A stretch of 64,000 nucleotides of DNA. It comes from Clostridioides sp. ES-S-0010-02. GTDB taxonomy: Bacteria > Bacillota > Clostridia > Peptostreptococcales > Peptostreptococcaceae. A program made the translations under genes and the position numbers. Shown piece after piece: positions 1-9,437 of this stretch (position 1 is the stretch's first letter; every line of letters begins with the position of its first letter). A model generated the notes under the pieces. That model had not been told where the DNA came from, ran no database searches, and saw only the letters and a list, made by a program, of their open reading frames with translations. The stretch is from contig CP067345.1 of NCBI GenBank assembly GCA_020641055.1, positions 636,001 through 700,000 on the forward strand, read 5' to 3'.

Positions 1-1
1 T

Positions 2-271
2 GAATATGCAGCAGAGATAGCACTTGAACATCATCTAGGAATGACTTGTGACCCTGTATATGGATATGTCCAAATTCCATGTATAGAAAGAAATGCAATG
101 GCAGCTCAAAGAGCTTATGATGCAGCTAAGTATGCATTATTAACTGATGGCTCACATTCTGTCTCCTTGGACCAAGTCGTTGAAACAATGAAAGAAACTG
201 GTATCGATATGATGGATAAATACAAAGAAACTGCAAAAGGTGGACTTGCTAAACACTTCTTCTCTTGCTAA
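2..271 (+). CDS. L-serine dehydratase (iron-sulfur type), C-terminal end only
   Basis: This is the 3' end of a gene that enters from the left edge; the reading frame is open from base 2. The visible residues match the end of the alpha region of bacterial Fe-S L-serine ammonia-lyase (SdaA/SdaB family), which converts serine to pyruvate and ammonia in the cytoplasm. Two conserved cysteines in GMTCDP and [11 protein letters not shown] fit two of the [4Fe-4S] ligands of the family. The protein ends in a conserved-looking Cys tail (HFFSC). A strong terminator follows at once. Serine dehydratase suits an amino-acid-fermenting clostridium. The rest of the gene is outside the window, so I cannot say whether alpha and beta regions are fused. 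Confidence 0.9.
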   Translation, partial: EYAAEIALEHHLGMTCDPVYGYVQIPCIERNAMAAQRAYDAAKYALLTDGSHSVSLDQVVETMKETGIDMMDKYKETAKGGLAKHFFSC

Positions 272-287
272 AATTAAAAATTTTTCA

Positions 288-333
288 ATAATAATTCCCC
301 TGTTTTGATTTATGAAACAGGGGAATTATTATT
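288..333 (+). terminator. Rho-independent terminator after serine dehydratase
   Basis: A long stem with arms containing ATTCCCCTGTTT and AAACAGGGGAAT encloses a loop of about 8 bases. It lies 17 bases after the stop codon. The A/T-rich base of the stem supplies the U-tract. Confidence 0.85.
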
Positions 334-477
334 AATGGTGAATTATTTAATAATGCAAAATATTTTTATATTCAATTTAGTTTTTTATTTTTAAATATGA
401 AAGTATATTATATAATATTTTAATTATAAGAGATATAGAAATATTTTTATAATAAATTATAATTTGGAGGAGATTAC

Positions 478-1596
478 ATGAGAGAGGCATCGTATTTACA
501 AGAACAACTTTACAAGCATAGGAATGCATTAAATCCTATTGCAGAAATTGGAAGAAAAGAGTATAAGACTTCAAAATATATAAGGGATTATCTTGACAAA
601 ATAGGAGTTGAATATGAAGTTTATTTAGAAACAGGAATAGTAGGTGTGATAGAAGGTAAAAGACCAAGAAAAGATATAGCTTTTAGAGCTGATATAGATG
701 GTCTTCGTAGTGAAGAAGGTGTAAAACACTTATGTGGCCATGATGGACATGCTACTATATTGCTTGGATTAATTGAGTATTTAAATGATAATAAAGAAGA
801 TTTAAATGATAATGTTGTATTTATATTCCAACCAGCAGAAGAAGGACCAGGTGGAGCAAAAGCATTGATAGATGCAGGTGTGCTTAAAAAATACAATGTG
901 GATGAGATATATGGGCTTCATATATACCCAGAATTACCAGAAGGTTATGTAGGTACAAGAGAAGGATACTTCATGGCTCAAATAGGAGATATTGATATAG
1001 AAATAGTATCTAAAAGTGGACATGGAGCTATGCCACAGAATGGAATTGATGGTATAGTGATAGCTTCAAACTTTATAAGTTCACTTCAAACTATAGTATC
1101 AAGAAATATAAGTCCAATAGACAATGCAGTGTTGACTATAGGTAGAATTGAAGGAGGGGCTAGAAGAAATATAATAGCTGAAAATATAAAGATGGAAGGC
1201 ACTATTAGATGTTTTAATCCAGAAGTGTATGAGAGAATGAAACTTAGAGTTAAAGAACTAGCTAGAGGCTTTGAATTGTCTTATAACTGTAAAGTAAATA
1301 TAAATATTATGGATGATTATATAGCTGTTAAAAACGATAAGGACTTATATAAAGAGTTTGTAGAAGCTGTTGGAAAGGATACGGCTATAGAATTAGACCC
1401 ACTTATGATATCAGAAGATTTCTCTTATTATCAAAAAGAAGTTCCAGGACTGTTCTTTATGTTGGGTTCAAGAAATGAGAAAAAAGGATTTGTAAATGGA
1501 CTTCATAATATAAACTTTAACTTTGATGAAAAAATATGTGTGAATGCACTAAATGTCTATGCAAAACTATTAAAATATAAAAAAGCAATAGATTAA
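478..1596 (+). CDS. M20 family amidohydrolase (N-acyl-amino acid / amidohydrolase type)
   Basis: 372 residues, the usual length for the M20D amidohydrolase group (hippurate hydrolase, N-acyl-L-amino acid and IAA-amino acid hydrolases). These are cytoplasmic di-metal enzymes that release amino acids from N-acyl conjugates. Visible motifs are RADIDGL (about residue 69), HLCGHDGHAT (about 84-93, with the Cys and His metal ligands), PAEEGPGG (catalytic and metal-binding Glu) and GLHIYPELPEG (metal-binding His). A dimerisation domain with SKSGHGAMPQNG follows, and a late SEDFSYY segment ends in the last metal ligand region. GGAGG lies 6 bases before the ATG. The gene stands alone after a terminator. 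The exact substrate cannot be told from the sequence. Confidence 0.88.
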   Translation: MREASYLQEQLYKHRNALNPIAEIGRKEYKTSKYIRDYLDKIGVEYEVYLETGIVGVIEGKRPRKDIAFRADIDGLRSEEGVKHLCGHDGHATILLGLIEYLNDNKEDLNDNVVFIFQPAEEGPGGAKALIDAGVLKKYNVDEIYGLHIYPELPEGYVGTREGYFMAQIGDIDIEIVSKSGHGAMPQNGIDGIVIASNFISSLQTIVSRNISPIDNAVLTIGRIEGGARRNIIAENIKMEGTIRCFNPEVYERMKLRVKELARGFELSYNCKVNINIMDDYIAVKNDKDLYKEFVEAVGKDTAIELDPLMISEDFSYYQKEVPGLFFMLGSRNEKKGFVNGLHNINFNFDEKICVNALNVYAKLLKYKKAID

Positions 1597-1840
1597 AATA
1601 TATTCAGTTTTGCAATGAATAAGTTGTAGATAGCTTAGAGAAAAAGGTCAATTTTTTTGGTAAGACTGTAAATAACATATATTAAAATTATAAATAACAC
1701 ATACTTAGAAAGAATAATTTTAAAAAGTTATAAGTTTAAAATACTTATATTTAAAAACATATGAATTGATAAATACCCCTTACTTATTTGTATAAATTTC
1801 TTTTAATTGACAAAAATACAAATAAGAAGGGGTGATTTTT

Positions 1841-2086
1841 TTGAAAGAAAATATGAAAAGAGAAAAGAAGATAACTAATGGCAAGAATACTAAAATATTG
1901 ACAAATGATGATATAATGAAATATGAGATAGCCTCTGAACTAGGTCTTATGGACAAAGTTGGAGAACGTGGGTGGGCAGGACTTACAGCTAAAGAAGCTG
2001 GAAGAATTGGAGGTATGCTTACATCACGCAAAAAGAGGCTGAGAAAGATTGTGGAGGGGCAGAATAAAAAGGATGAGTCAATATAG
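1841..2086 (+). CDS. Small acid-soluble spore protein, alpha/beta type
   Basis: About 81 residues. The core KYEIASELGL...GLTAKEAGRIGG carries the alpha/beta SASP signature: the E-I-A-S-E GPR-protease site region and the later G-x-x-GG DNA-binding segment. These proteins coat spore DNA, protect it from UV and are degraded by GPR at germination. The TTG at 1841 is chosen as start because AAGGGG lies 8 bases upstream; the GTG at 1832 overlaps that ribosome site. The protein has a more basic N-terminus and a longer C-terminal tail than the major SASPs, so it is probably a minor paralogue. I recall a fourth SASP gene, CD3220.1, in strain 630 that would fit here (not checked). It overlaps the next gene by 14 bases. 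Confidence 0.82.
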   Translation: MKENMKREKKITNGKNTKILTNDDIMKYEIASELGLMDKVGERGWAGLTAKEAGRIGGMLTSRKKRLRKIVEGQNKKDESI

Positions 2087-2819
2087 TGATTTTGCGTTTG
2101 TATATGATGAACTTATGAATGAAGTTGATTATGATGGATGGGTTAAATATATAGAAGATATAATAGCTAATGAAGGTGTAAAAGTAAAAAATATATTGGA
2201 ATTAGCATGTGGTACAGGTAATCTCACAATTCCATTAACTAAAAAGAGCTATGATATAGCTGGAATTGATATATCTGATGAAATGCTTAGTGTAGCAAGA
2301 GAAAAGGCAGAAAAAGAAGGCGTAGAGTTAGTTTTACTTCAACAAGATATATCAGAGCTGGACTTTGATATATCCGATTTGGATTGTGTACTTTGTGCTT
2401 GTGATGGATTTAATTATATAACTTATGATGATGATTTAGAAAATGTATTTTCAAAAACATATGAATTATTAAAGAAAGATGGAATCTTTATATTTGATAT
2501 AAGTTCATTTTATAAATTAGCCAATATATTAGGAGATAATATGTATGGAGAAAACAGAGAAGATATAGCTTATATGTGGCAAAATTACTTTGATGATGAA
2601 GAAAATTTGATTGAAATGGAACTGACATTTTTTATTAAAGATGAAGATGGAAAGTTTGAAAGATTTGAAGAAGTACATCAACAAAGGGCATATACTGAGG
2701 ATGAAATAATTGATATGCTTAAAAAATCTGGATTTAGGGATATAAAATCTTATGGAGATTTTACATTTGAAAAACCTAATGAAGAAAGTCAAAGGATATT
2801 CTTTGTATGTAAAAAATAA
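2073..2819 (+). CDS. SAM-dependent methyltransferase (YqeM-like)
   Basis: About 248 residues starting MSQYSDFAFVYDELM, the typical opening of the YqeM-like class I methyltransferases. The glycine-rich SAM loop LELACGTGNLT (motif I, near residue 45), GIDISDEML (motif II acidic residue) and LDCVLCACDGFNY (post motif) are all present. The start at 2073 is preferred over the TTG at 2049 because it lines up with the family and has GGAGGGG upstream with a 13-base gap. It overlaps the SASP gene by 14 bases, so the two are likely translationally coupled. The substrate is unknown. Confidence 0.85.
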   Translation: MSQYSDFAFVYDELMNEVDYDGWVKYIEDIIANEGVKVKNILELACGTGNLTIPLTKKSYDIAGIDISDEMLSVAREKAEKEGVELVLLQQDISELDFDISDLDCVLCACDGFNYITYDDDLENVFSKTYELLKKDGIFIFDISSFYKLANILGDNMYGENREDIAYMWQNYFDDEENLIEMELTFFIKDEDGKFERFEEVHQQRAYTEDEIIDMLKKSGFRDIKSYGDFTFEKPNEESQRIFFVCKK

Positions 2820-2990
2820 AGCTTTTCTTGTTGTGTACAAAAAGAAGTGTTATTAATATAAAATATTATTGGTAAAAATAAAAAAGGTAAAGTTTTCTGT
2901 ATTAAAAATTAAAGTAATTTAAAGTAGTAATATAGAAAAAAATAATAATATAGAAAAATAGTATGATTAACAAAATGTGGAGGAATACAG

Positions 2991-3866
2991 ATGAAAGATT
3001 ATGTACTAAGAGCGACATCAGGAAATGGTCAAGTTAGAGCATTTGTTGCAACTACTAGAAATACAGTAGAAGAAGCTAGAAGATTACATGAAACTACAAA
3101 AGTAGCAACAGCAGCACTTGGTAGAACATTAACAGCAACATCTATAATGGGATTGATGATGAAAAATGACAGTGATAAATTGACTGTAATAATAAAAGGT
3201 GGTGGACCAATTGGAACTATCATCGCAACAGCAAATTCTAAGGGGATAGTAAAAGGCTATGTAGGAAATCCTCATGTAGAAGTTGAAGATTATCCAAATG
3301 GAAAGTTGAATGTTGCAGCAGCAGTGGGGACAGAAGGTGTTGTAAAAGTTATTAAAGACTTAGGTCTTAGAGAGCCATATAATGGAACTTATCCATTAGT
3401 AAGTGGAGAAATTGCAGAAGACTTTACTTATTACTTTGCAGTGTCAGAACAAACTCCATCAGTGGTAGCTTTAGGTGTTCTTACAAAAGAGGATGAAGTT
3501 GAGTTTGCTGGAGGCTTTATAGTTCAATTAATGCCAGATGCAGAAGAAGAAACTATCGCAAAATTAGAAGAAAATGTAGCTAAATTACCTTCAATAACTA
3601 ATATGTTAAAGGAAGGAAACTTACCAGAAGATATATTAAATAGAGTTTTAGATGGTTTAGAGCCTAAAGTACTTGATACTTGTGAAGTTGGATTTGAGTG
3701 TGAGTGCTCAAAGGAAAGAGTGAAAACTGCTTTAGTGGCAATAGGGAAAAAATCTTTGGCTCAAATAATAGAAGAAGATAAACAGGCAGAAGTTGGATGT
3801 CAGTTCTGTAACGAGAAATATATGTATAGTGAAGAAGAGTTGATTGAAATTTTAAAGGAAATGTAG
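2991..3866 (+). CDS. hslO: Redox-regulated chaperone Hsp33
   Basis: 291 residues, the normal Hsp33 length. It starts MKDYVLRATSGNGQVRAF and includes the family segment IKGGGPIG...NPHVE. The C-terminal zinc/redox switch is visible as CEC (about residue 235) and CQFC (about 267), the CxC...CxxC pattern that binds zinc when reduced and unfolds on oxidation to turn on holdase activity. An extra Cys (DTCEVGFE) sits just before CxC. It acts in the cytoplasm under oxidative stress. GGAGG is 8 bases before the ATG. A terminator lies 180 bases downstream. Confidence 0.96.
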   Translation: MKDYVLRATSGNGQVRAFVATTRNTVEEARRLHETTKVATAALGRTLTATSIMGLMMKNDSDKLTVIIKGGGPIGTIIATANSKGIVKGYVGNPHVEVEDYPNGKLNVAAAVGTEGVVKVIKDLGLREPYNGTYPLVSGEIAEDFTYYFAVSEQTPSVVALGVLTKEDEVEFAGGFIVQLMPDAEEETIAKLEENVAKLPSITNMLKEGNLPEDILNRVLDGLEPKVLDTCEVGFECECSKERVKTALVAIGKKSLAQIIEEDKQAEVGCQFCNEKYMYSEEELIEILKEM

Positions 3867-4042
3867 AATAAAATGAATGTGGAATATTAAAATAGTAGCA
3901 TTAATAGTGAAATATTAAAATATCAGTATTAATATAGAAATTTAAATATAATTCATTAAAAATAAGAGTTATATGTTAAAAGATGTTAAGAAAGAAATCT
4001 AAGATATGTTGAGAAAGATAAACTTAATAAATTTTAAGAATT

Positions 4043-4097
4043 AAAGGGCTTTCTAATTGCAGTATTTGTAATATTGCGATTGGAGAGCTTTTTTAGT
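4043..4097 (+). terminator. Terminator in the hslO / deacetylase gap
   Basis: A long imperfect stem pairs AAGGGCTTTCTAATTGCAGT with TATTGCGATTGGAGAGCTTT, using several G-U pairs, and runs into TTTTTT. The rest of the 3867-4224 gap holds AT-rich spacer and no gene that I can see. Confidence 0.75.
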
Positions 4098-4224
4098 TTA
4101 TTGTGCCTTGTGTCAAAGATTGTATAAAGCTACAAATTATTGTAAAATAATTTGTGTATTTTAACCTATTTACAACAAAAATTTACAAGATATTTGAATT
4201 GATAAAAAGGAGAAAATTTTAAGA

Positions 4225-5025
4225 ATGGAAAACAAAAAAAAGCACATAGTCATAAGTATATTAATACTGTTTATGATATTTATAATGGCTATTAACCTTA
4301 ATGGTAAACTTGAGACACCTATTCCACAGAGCAATAGCAGAAAATTTAAATCTAATGCTGTATTTTACCCACAGCATCAAGATGATGAAGTCTTATGGGG
4401 AGGAAGTGCTATTGTTAATGCAATAAAACAATGTGGAACTGATAATGTATATGTTGTGTTGGTATCAGATGGCTCTGGAGTGAACGTTTTTAGAGCTAAT
4501 ACTAAATTTAGAAATTTAACTAGGAAGCAAAAGGAAGAGCTTAGGAACAATGAATTTAAGTCAGCACTAAAAGAGCTTGGAGTAAAACAACAAAATATAA
4601 TTATACTTGCTGATATAGATAAAAAAGAGGGGACACATTATAAGTTAATGGAAAAGACAATATTAGATTTTGAACATAAATTTAAGGGGGATGTCACTCA
4701 TATAGCTCATCATTATAAGTACGATGACCATATAATGCATAGAAAAAATGGGGCAGTTTTAAAGAAGCTTAAACGTGAACATAAGATAAAAGATGACTTG
4801 TATTTTATAAAACCAAAATATGTAAAGTACATACCAAGAAATGAAAGAACTATTTATAAAGCAACTAATTTTAATGATTATAGTAAGGTCAAAAGTGCGT
4901 GTTATGAATATAAGGTTGTAAATTCAAAACGAAAAATGTATGGTATAGGGTATATCTCAGCACATAGCTATTTTGAAAACCTTTTAAATGACCCTGAACT
5001 TACGTCTGTGTTAAGTGAAGATTAA
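4225..5025 (+). CDS. Membrane-anchored PIG-L/LmbE-family deacetylase
   Basis: 266 residues. An N-terminal hydrophobic segment after KKKH (about residues 8-24) is a signal anchor or uncleaved signal peptide, so the enzyme probably works outside the membrane. The zinc-binding motif of PIG-L deacetylases appears as PQHQDDEVLWGG (family form PHPDDE) near residue 49, and a second metal/catalytic region as HHYKYDDHIMHR. Family members remove acetyl groups from GlcNAc-containing substrates. An extracytoplasmic member in a Gram-positive may act on cell-surface glycans, but that is inference. It has GGAG 11 bases before ATG and stands alone between terminators. Confidence 0.8.
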   Translation: MENKKKHIVISILILFMIFIMAINLNGKLETPIPQSNSRKFKSNAVFYPQHQDDEVLWGGSAIVNAIKQCGTDNVYVVLVSDGSGVNVFRANTKFRNLTRKQKEELRNNEFKSALKELGVKQQNIIILADIDKKEGTHYKLMEKTILDFEHKFKGDVTHIAHHYKYDDHIMHRKNGAVLKKLKREHKIKDDLYFIKPKYVKYIPRNERTIYKATNFNDYSKVKSACYEYKVVNSKRKMYGIGYISAHSYFENLLNDPELTSVLSED

Positions 5026-5118
5026 AGTAATTTACATAAAGGTATCTTAAAAATATTATTTACTAATGATAAAAAAGTATTTGAGAATAATAAGAATATA
5101 TTATGATTAGACAAGGTT

Positions 5119-5166
5119 TAGTATCTCAGTTATGATTTTAAAAATCATTTTGAGGTACTTTTTTTA
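5119..5166 (+). terminator. Terminator after the deacetylase
   Basis: The stem GTATCTCA...ATGATTTT / AATCAT...TGAGGTAC is followed by TTTTTTT. Confidence 0.8.
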
Positions 5167-5282
5167 TGCTATTAATAAGTTTATACAGACTTTTTATATG
5201 AAATTTTAAACCCTACAGTATACAACCAAGGGATAGGTCACGTGCTATAATTTGCTATAAAAACAATTTAGGAGGTTAAAGT

Positions 5283-7523
5283 ATGGGTAATGAATTTATA
5301 GTTTTAAAAGGATGTAAGGAAAATAATCTAGATAATATTTCATTAAAAATACCAAAAAGAAAAATAACTATATTTACAGGCGTATCTGGTTCTGGAAAAT
5401 CATCTATTGTTTTTGAAACAATTGCAAAAGAATCACAACGTCAATTAAATGAGAGATTTAGTACTTTTGTAAGAAGTTTTTTACCTAAGTATGGAGAAGT
5501 TAAAGCTGATTGTATAGAAAATTTATCAACACCGATTATTATAGACCAAAGTAGACTTGGAGGTAATTCAAGGTCAACCTTAGGTACTATCACAGATGTA
5601 AATTCCTTTTTAAGGGCTTTATATTCTAGATTTGGAAGCAAGCATATAGGTAATGCTAACATGTTTTCCTTTAATGATGTCAATGGTATGTGTCCAGATT
5701 GTCATGGGCTTGGGAAAAAACTAATACCTAACATGAAGCATATTCTTGATATGAATAAATCGCTAAATGAGGGTGCTATTTTGCTTTCAGGTTTCGGAGT
5801 GGGTTCTTGGCACTGGAATATATTTGCCAAATCAGGATACTTTAATATTGATAAGAAAATATGTGATTATTCAGAGAAAGAGCTGAAAAAATTTTTATAT
5901 GGTGAGCCAGAAAAGATTATAGTAGAAGAAACTGGAAAAATAAATATGACATATGAAGGCTTAATGGTTAAGTTTAATCGTCTATATCTAAGTAAAGAAG
6001 GAGAAATTTCTGAGACTACTAAGAAAAAATTGAGTAAACTCCTTATAGAAGACAAGTGTCCTGTTTGCAATGGAAGAAGACTTCATGAAAGCGTATATAA
6101 ATCTTTAATTAATGGCTACAATATTGCAGACTTGACAAGTATGCAACTTGATGAATTAGTTAAGGTTATTAAAGATATAAATGAGCCAGAAGCACAACCT
6201 CTACTTAAAGGAATACTAGAAAAACTAAATAACATCATAGATATAGGTCTAGGGTACTTAACTTTAGATAGGGAAACATCATCACTATCAGGTGGAGAAT
6301 CTCAGCGTGTAAAGATGGTAAAATATTTAAATAGTAACCTTGTAGATTTGATGTATATTTTTGATGAGCCAAGTATAGGTCTTCATCCAAGAGATGTTTA
6401 TAAATTAAATAATCTTCTAAGAAAATTACGTGATAAAGGAAATACAATTATAGTTGTTGAGCATGACCCAGATGTTATTAAAATTGCAGACCACATTGTA
6501 GATGTAGGTCCAAAAGCTGGTAGGTATGGGGGTAAAGTTGTATATGAAGGAAGTTATGAAAAGTTGCTTTCAAGTGGGACATTGACAGGAAATGCCTTAA
6601 ATAAAGCTCTTTCTATTAAGGAAAATGTAAGAGAACATAGAGGATATTTAGAGGTTAAAGATTGTAATAAAAACAATTTAAAAAATATATCTATAAAGAT
6701 ACCTAAAGGTGTATTAACTTTAGTGACAGGAGTAGCAGGAGCTGGTAAGAGTACATTAATTAAACATGAATTTTTAAAGCAAAATACAGATGCTGTATTA
6801 ATAGACCAAAGCCCTGTATCAGCTAATTCTAGGTCAAGCTTAGCAACATATAGTGGAATTATGAACGATATAAGAAACAGTTTTGCAAAAGTAAATGGTG
6901 TTAAAGCGTCTTTGTTTAGCTCAAACTCAGAAGGAGCTTGTGATAATTGTAAAGGCTCTGGAACAGTACAAACAAACCTTGCATTTATGGAAAGTATAAA
7001 AAGCACTTGCAATATTTGTGAAGGAAAAAAATTTAAAAAAGAAGTTTTAGAATATAGATTTCAAGGGCAAAATATAATAGAAATTCTTGAAATGTCGGTT
7101 TCAGATGCGATTGAATTTTTTAGTCTAAAACAGATTAAAAAGAAATTACAGTGCATTGAAAAAATGGGAATCGGATACCTTACTTTAGGGCAAACTCTGG
7201 ATACATTATCTGGAGGAGAGTGTCAAAGATTAAAGCTTGCTAATGAATTAAATAAGGAAAGTTCAGTGTATATATTAGATGAGCCGACAACAGGTCTTCA
7301 TATGGCTGACATTGAAAATTTTATAAGTATAATTGAAGAGATTGTAGATAATGGAAATACAGTTATCATAATTGAACATAATATAGATATAATTAAAAGA
7401 GCAGATTGGATTATTGATATGGGTCCTGAGGGAGGGACAAAAGGTGGGAAAGTAATCTTTGAAGGAACTCCAAAACAATTGTCTAACAATAAAATATCGC
7501 TAACAGCAAAATATATAGTATAA
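5283..7523 (+). CDS. UvrA-like ABC ATPase, short form
   Basis: 746 residues with the tandem-ABC architecture of UvrA: first Walker A GVSGSGKSS (about residue 33), zinc motif CPDCHGLGKK, a further CPVCNGRR pair, signature LSGGESQRVK, Walker B MYIFDEPSIGLHP, second Walker A GVAGAGKST (about 486), CDNCKGSG...CNICEGKKF, LSGGECQRLK and VYILDEPTTGLH. Canonical UvrA is about 940 residues. The missing length falls in the UvrB-binding/DNA insertion regions, so this is a UvrA2-like paralogue rather than the excision-repair subunit. Relatives are linked to drug or DNA-damage tolerance. No UvrB or UvrC gene is adjacent. It has GGAGG 7 bases before ATG. A second short UvrA-like gene lies at 42452-44872. 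Confidence 0.85.
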   Translation: MGNEFIVLKGCKENNLDNISLKIPKRKITIFTGVSGSGKSSIVFETIAKESQRQLNERFSTFVRSFLPKYGEVKADCIENLSTPIIIDQSRLGGNSRSTLGTITDVNSFLRALYSRFGSKHIGNANMFSFNDVNGMCPDCHGLGKKLIPNMKHILDMNKSLNEGAILLSGFGVGSWHWNIFAKSGYFNIDKKICDYSEKELKKFLYGEPEKIIVEETGKINMTYEGLMVKFNRLYLSKEGEISETTKKKLSKLLIEDKCPVCNGRRLHESVYKSLINGYNIADLTSMQLDELVKVIKDINEPEAQPLLKGILEKLNNIIDIGLGYLTLDRETSSLSGGESQRVKMVKYLNSNLVDLMYIFDEPSIGLHPRDVYKLNNLLRKLRDKGNTIIVVEHDPDVIKIADHIVDVGPKAGRYGGKVVYEGSYEKLLSSGTLTGNALNKALSIKENVREHRGYLEVKDCNKNNLKNISIKIPKGVLTLVTGVAGAGKSTLIKHEFLKQNTDAVLIDQSPVSANSRSSLATYSGIMNDIRNSFAKVNGVKASLFSSNSEGACDNCKGSGTVQTNLAFMESIKSTCNICEGKKFKKEVLEYRFQGQNIIEILEMSVSDAIEFFSLKQIKKKLQCIEKMGIGYLTLGQTLDTLSGGECQRLKLANELNKESSVYILDEPTTGLHMADIENFISIIEEIVDNGNTVIIIEHNIDIIKRADWIIDMGPEGGTKGGKVIFEGTPKQLSNNKISLTAKYIV

Positions 7524-7641
7524 TAAATAAAATACAATAAATATAGATGATATATGAGTAAATATAATGGGTATATAATATGATAGTTAAGTTTAACAAT
7601 AATAAATAATATGATAAATATTCAAATTTAATTAAATATAG

Positions 7642-7692
7642 TGTCAGAAATCCGTTTAAATAGCAAGTTTTTAACGGTTCTGACATTTTTTA
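7642..7692 (+). terminator. Terminator after the short UvrA-like gene
   Basis: The stem TGTCAGAA...CCGTTTAAA / TTTAACGG...TCTGACA is followed by TTTTTT. The remaining part of the 7524-7887 gap has a TTGACA at about 7709 but no convincing -10, and no gene. Confidence 0.85.
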
Positions 7693-7887
7693 TTATTTTC
7701 ATGAAGATTGACAAGGTAGGATTTTCTATTAGTTACTTTTTAGTGTCTACTTGAAAGTTTGATATTATGACCTTAACATGTAATTTATGGAATAATTTAC
7801 TTAGTGTAGTAAGATGCAGTCTATAACTAAACTATAATTTTATAATTTGAATCTTATTAAGTAAAACTCATAAAAGGAGTGTAAGTA

Positions 7888-9423
7888 ATGCTAAACGATA
7901 TGCTAACGCTATTATCTGAAAGAAGTGATTTTTTTATAAAACTATCCATCGAACATTTGACAATTTCTATTATTTCTATAATAATTGCAATTGTTTTAGG
8001 TGGTATAATTGGTATCATTGTAAGTGAATTTCACAAGTCTTCTAAGCCCATCTTGGGGACTATCAATTTTCTATACACTATACCATCTATTTCTATGTTA
8101 GGTTTTTTGATACCATTATCTGGAATTGGAAATACTACAGCTGTTATTGCTCTTACTATATATGCATTATTACCTATGGTTAGAAATACATATACTGGAA
8201 TTACTAACGTAGATAAAAATATACTTGAAGCAGCGAAAGGTATGGGAAGTACAGACTTTCAGATACTATATAAAATAAAACTTCCACTAGCCTTACCTGT
8301 TATTATGTCTGGGATTAGAAACATGGTTATTATGACAATTGCATTGACTGGTATCGCTTCATTTATAGGTGCTGGTGGTCTGGGGGTAGCTATATATAGA
8401 GGAATCACAACAAACAACACAGTAATGACAGTCACTGGAAGCATTCTTATTGCTCTATTGGCTTTGTTATTTGATTTTATTCTAGGATTAGTAGAAAGAT
8501 TTTTACAAAGAAAAAGAAAAAAGAAAAATAGGAAAAAAGTATTTGCCATTCTAGGAAGTCTTATCCTCATAACAACTATCTTTACATCTTATTTTTTTAA
8601 CTCTGCAAAGACTCAAACTATTCATATTGCTACAAAACCAATGACTGAACAATATATTCTTGGTGAAATGTTGGATATTTTAATTGAAAAAAATACAGAT
8701 TTAAAAGTAGAAATTACACAAGGTGTAGGCGGAGGAACATCCAATATTCAGCCAGCTATGGAGAATGGAGAATTTGATATTTATCCAGAGTATACAGGGA
8801 CAGGATGGAATATGGTACTGAAGAAAAATGAATTATACACTGAAAATATGTTTGAGAAATTACAATCTGAATATAAAACTAAACTTAAAATGCAGTGGAC
8901 TGGGATGTATGGTTTTTCTAATAGTTATGCGTTGGCAGTCAGAAAAGAAATTGCAGATAAATATAAATTAAAGAATATCTCAGATTTGAGAGATATATCT
9001 TCTAAATTGACATTTGGTGCAGAGTATGATTTTTATGAAAGAGAAGATGGCTATACTCCACTATGCAATACCTATGACTTACACTTTAAAAACACAGTTG
9101 ATTTAGATATTGGACTTAAATATCAGGCAATCAATGAGGGAAAAATTGATGTAATGCCTATATTTACAACTGATGGTCAGTATAGTGTTTCAGATGTTGT
9201 AGTTTTAAATGATGATAAAAGCTTTTATCCATCTTATCAATGTGGAAATGTTATTCGTTCAGAGGTGTTAGAGGAACACCCAGAGCTTTCAAAAGTATTC
9301 CAGATGGTTAAAAATATTTTAACTGATAAAGAGATGGCTAAATTGAATTACGATGTAGAAAATAATAATTTAGAGCCTAGAGAAGTTGCACATGAGTTTT
9401 TGAACAAAAAGGGACTTTTATAA
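7888..9423 (+). CDS. Osmoprotectant (glycine betaine/choline-type) ABC permease fused to its substrate-binding domain
   Basis: 511 residues. Residues 1-210 form an OpuC/ProW-type permease with about five to six membrane segments and the EAA loop EAAKGMGSTDFQILYKIKLP (about 111-130), which docks the ATPase. A basic stretch (RKRKKKNRKK) and one more membrane helix then lead to an extracytoplasmic OpuAC/ProX-type binding domain (about 245-511) opening TIHIATKPMTEQYILGEML and containing GEFDIYPEYTGTGW, typical of compatible-solute binding proteins. The fusion resembles OpuFB and the OpuC-type fused proteins of clostridia. It should import betaine-like solutes during osmotic stress. GGAG lies 9 bases before ATG. 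The ATPase gene follows after 14 bases. Confidence 0.9.
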   Translation: MLNDMLTLLSERSDFFIKLSIEHLTISIISIIIAIVLGGIIGIIVSEFHKSSKPILGTINFLYTIPSISMLGFLIPLSGIGNTTAVIALTIYALLPMVRNTYTGITNVDKNILEAAKGMGSTDFQILYKIKLPLALPVIMSGIRNMVIMTIALTGIASFIGAGGLGVAIYRGITTNNTVMTVTGSILIALLALLFDFILGLVERFLQRKRKKKNRKKVFAILGSLILITTIFTSYFFNSAKTQTIHIATKPMTEQYILGEMLDILIEKNTDLKVEITQGVGGGTSNIQPAMENGEFDIYPEYTGTGWNMVLKKNELYTENMFEKLQSEYKTKLKMQWTGMYGFSNSYALAVRKEIADKYKLKNISDLRDISSKLTFGAEYDFYEREDGYTPLCNTYDLHFKNTVDLDIGLKYQAINEGKIDVMPIFTTDGQYSVSDVVVLNDDKSFYPSYQCGNVIRSEVLEEHPELSKVFQMVKNILTDKEMAKLNYDVENNNLEPREVAHEFLNKKGLL

Positions 9424-9437
9424 TTGGAGGAAATATA

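Noticed and set aside
621-896. Minus-strand open frame inside the M20 amidohydrolase gene
   Set aside because: It is an antisense shadow of a well-supported gene, with no ribosome site or family signature.
6554-7012. 152-codon minus-strand frame inside the UvrA-like gene
   Set aside because: The underlying plus-strand gene has intact Walker and zinc motifs; the antisense frame has no known domain.
5283-7523. Considered as the housekeeping uvrA
   Set aside because: It is about 190 residues too short in the UvrB-binding region and has no uvrB/uvrC neighbours.
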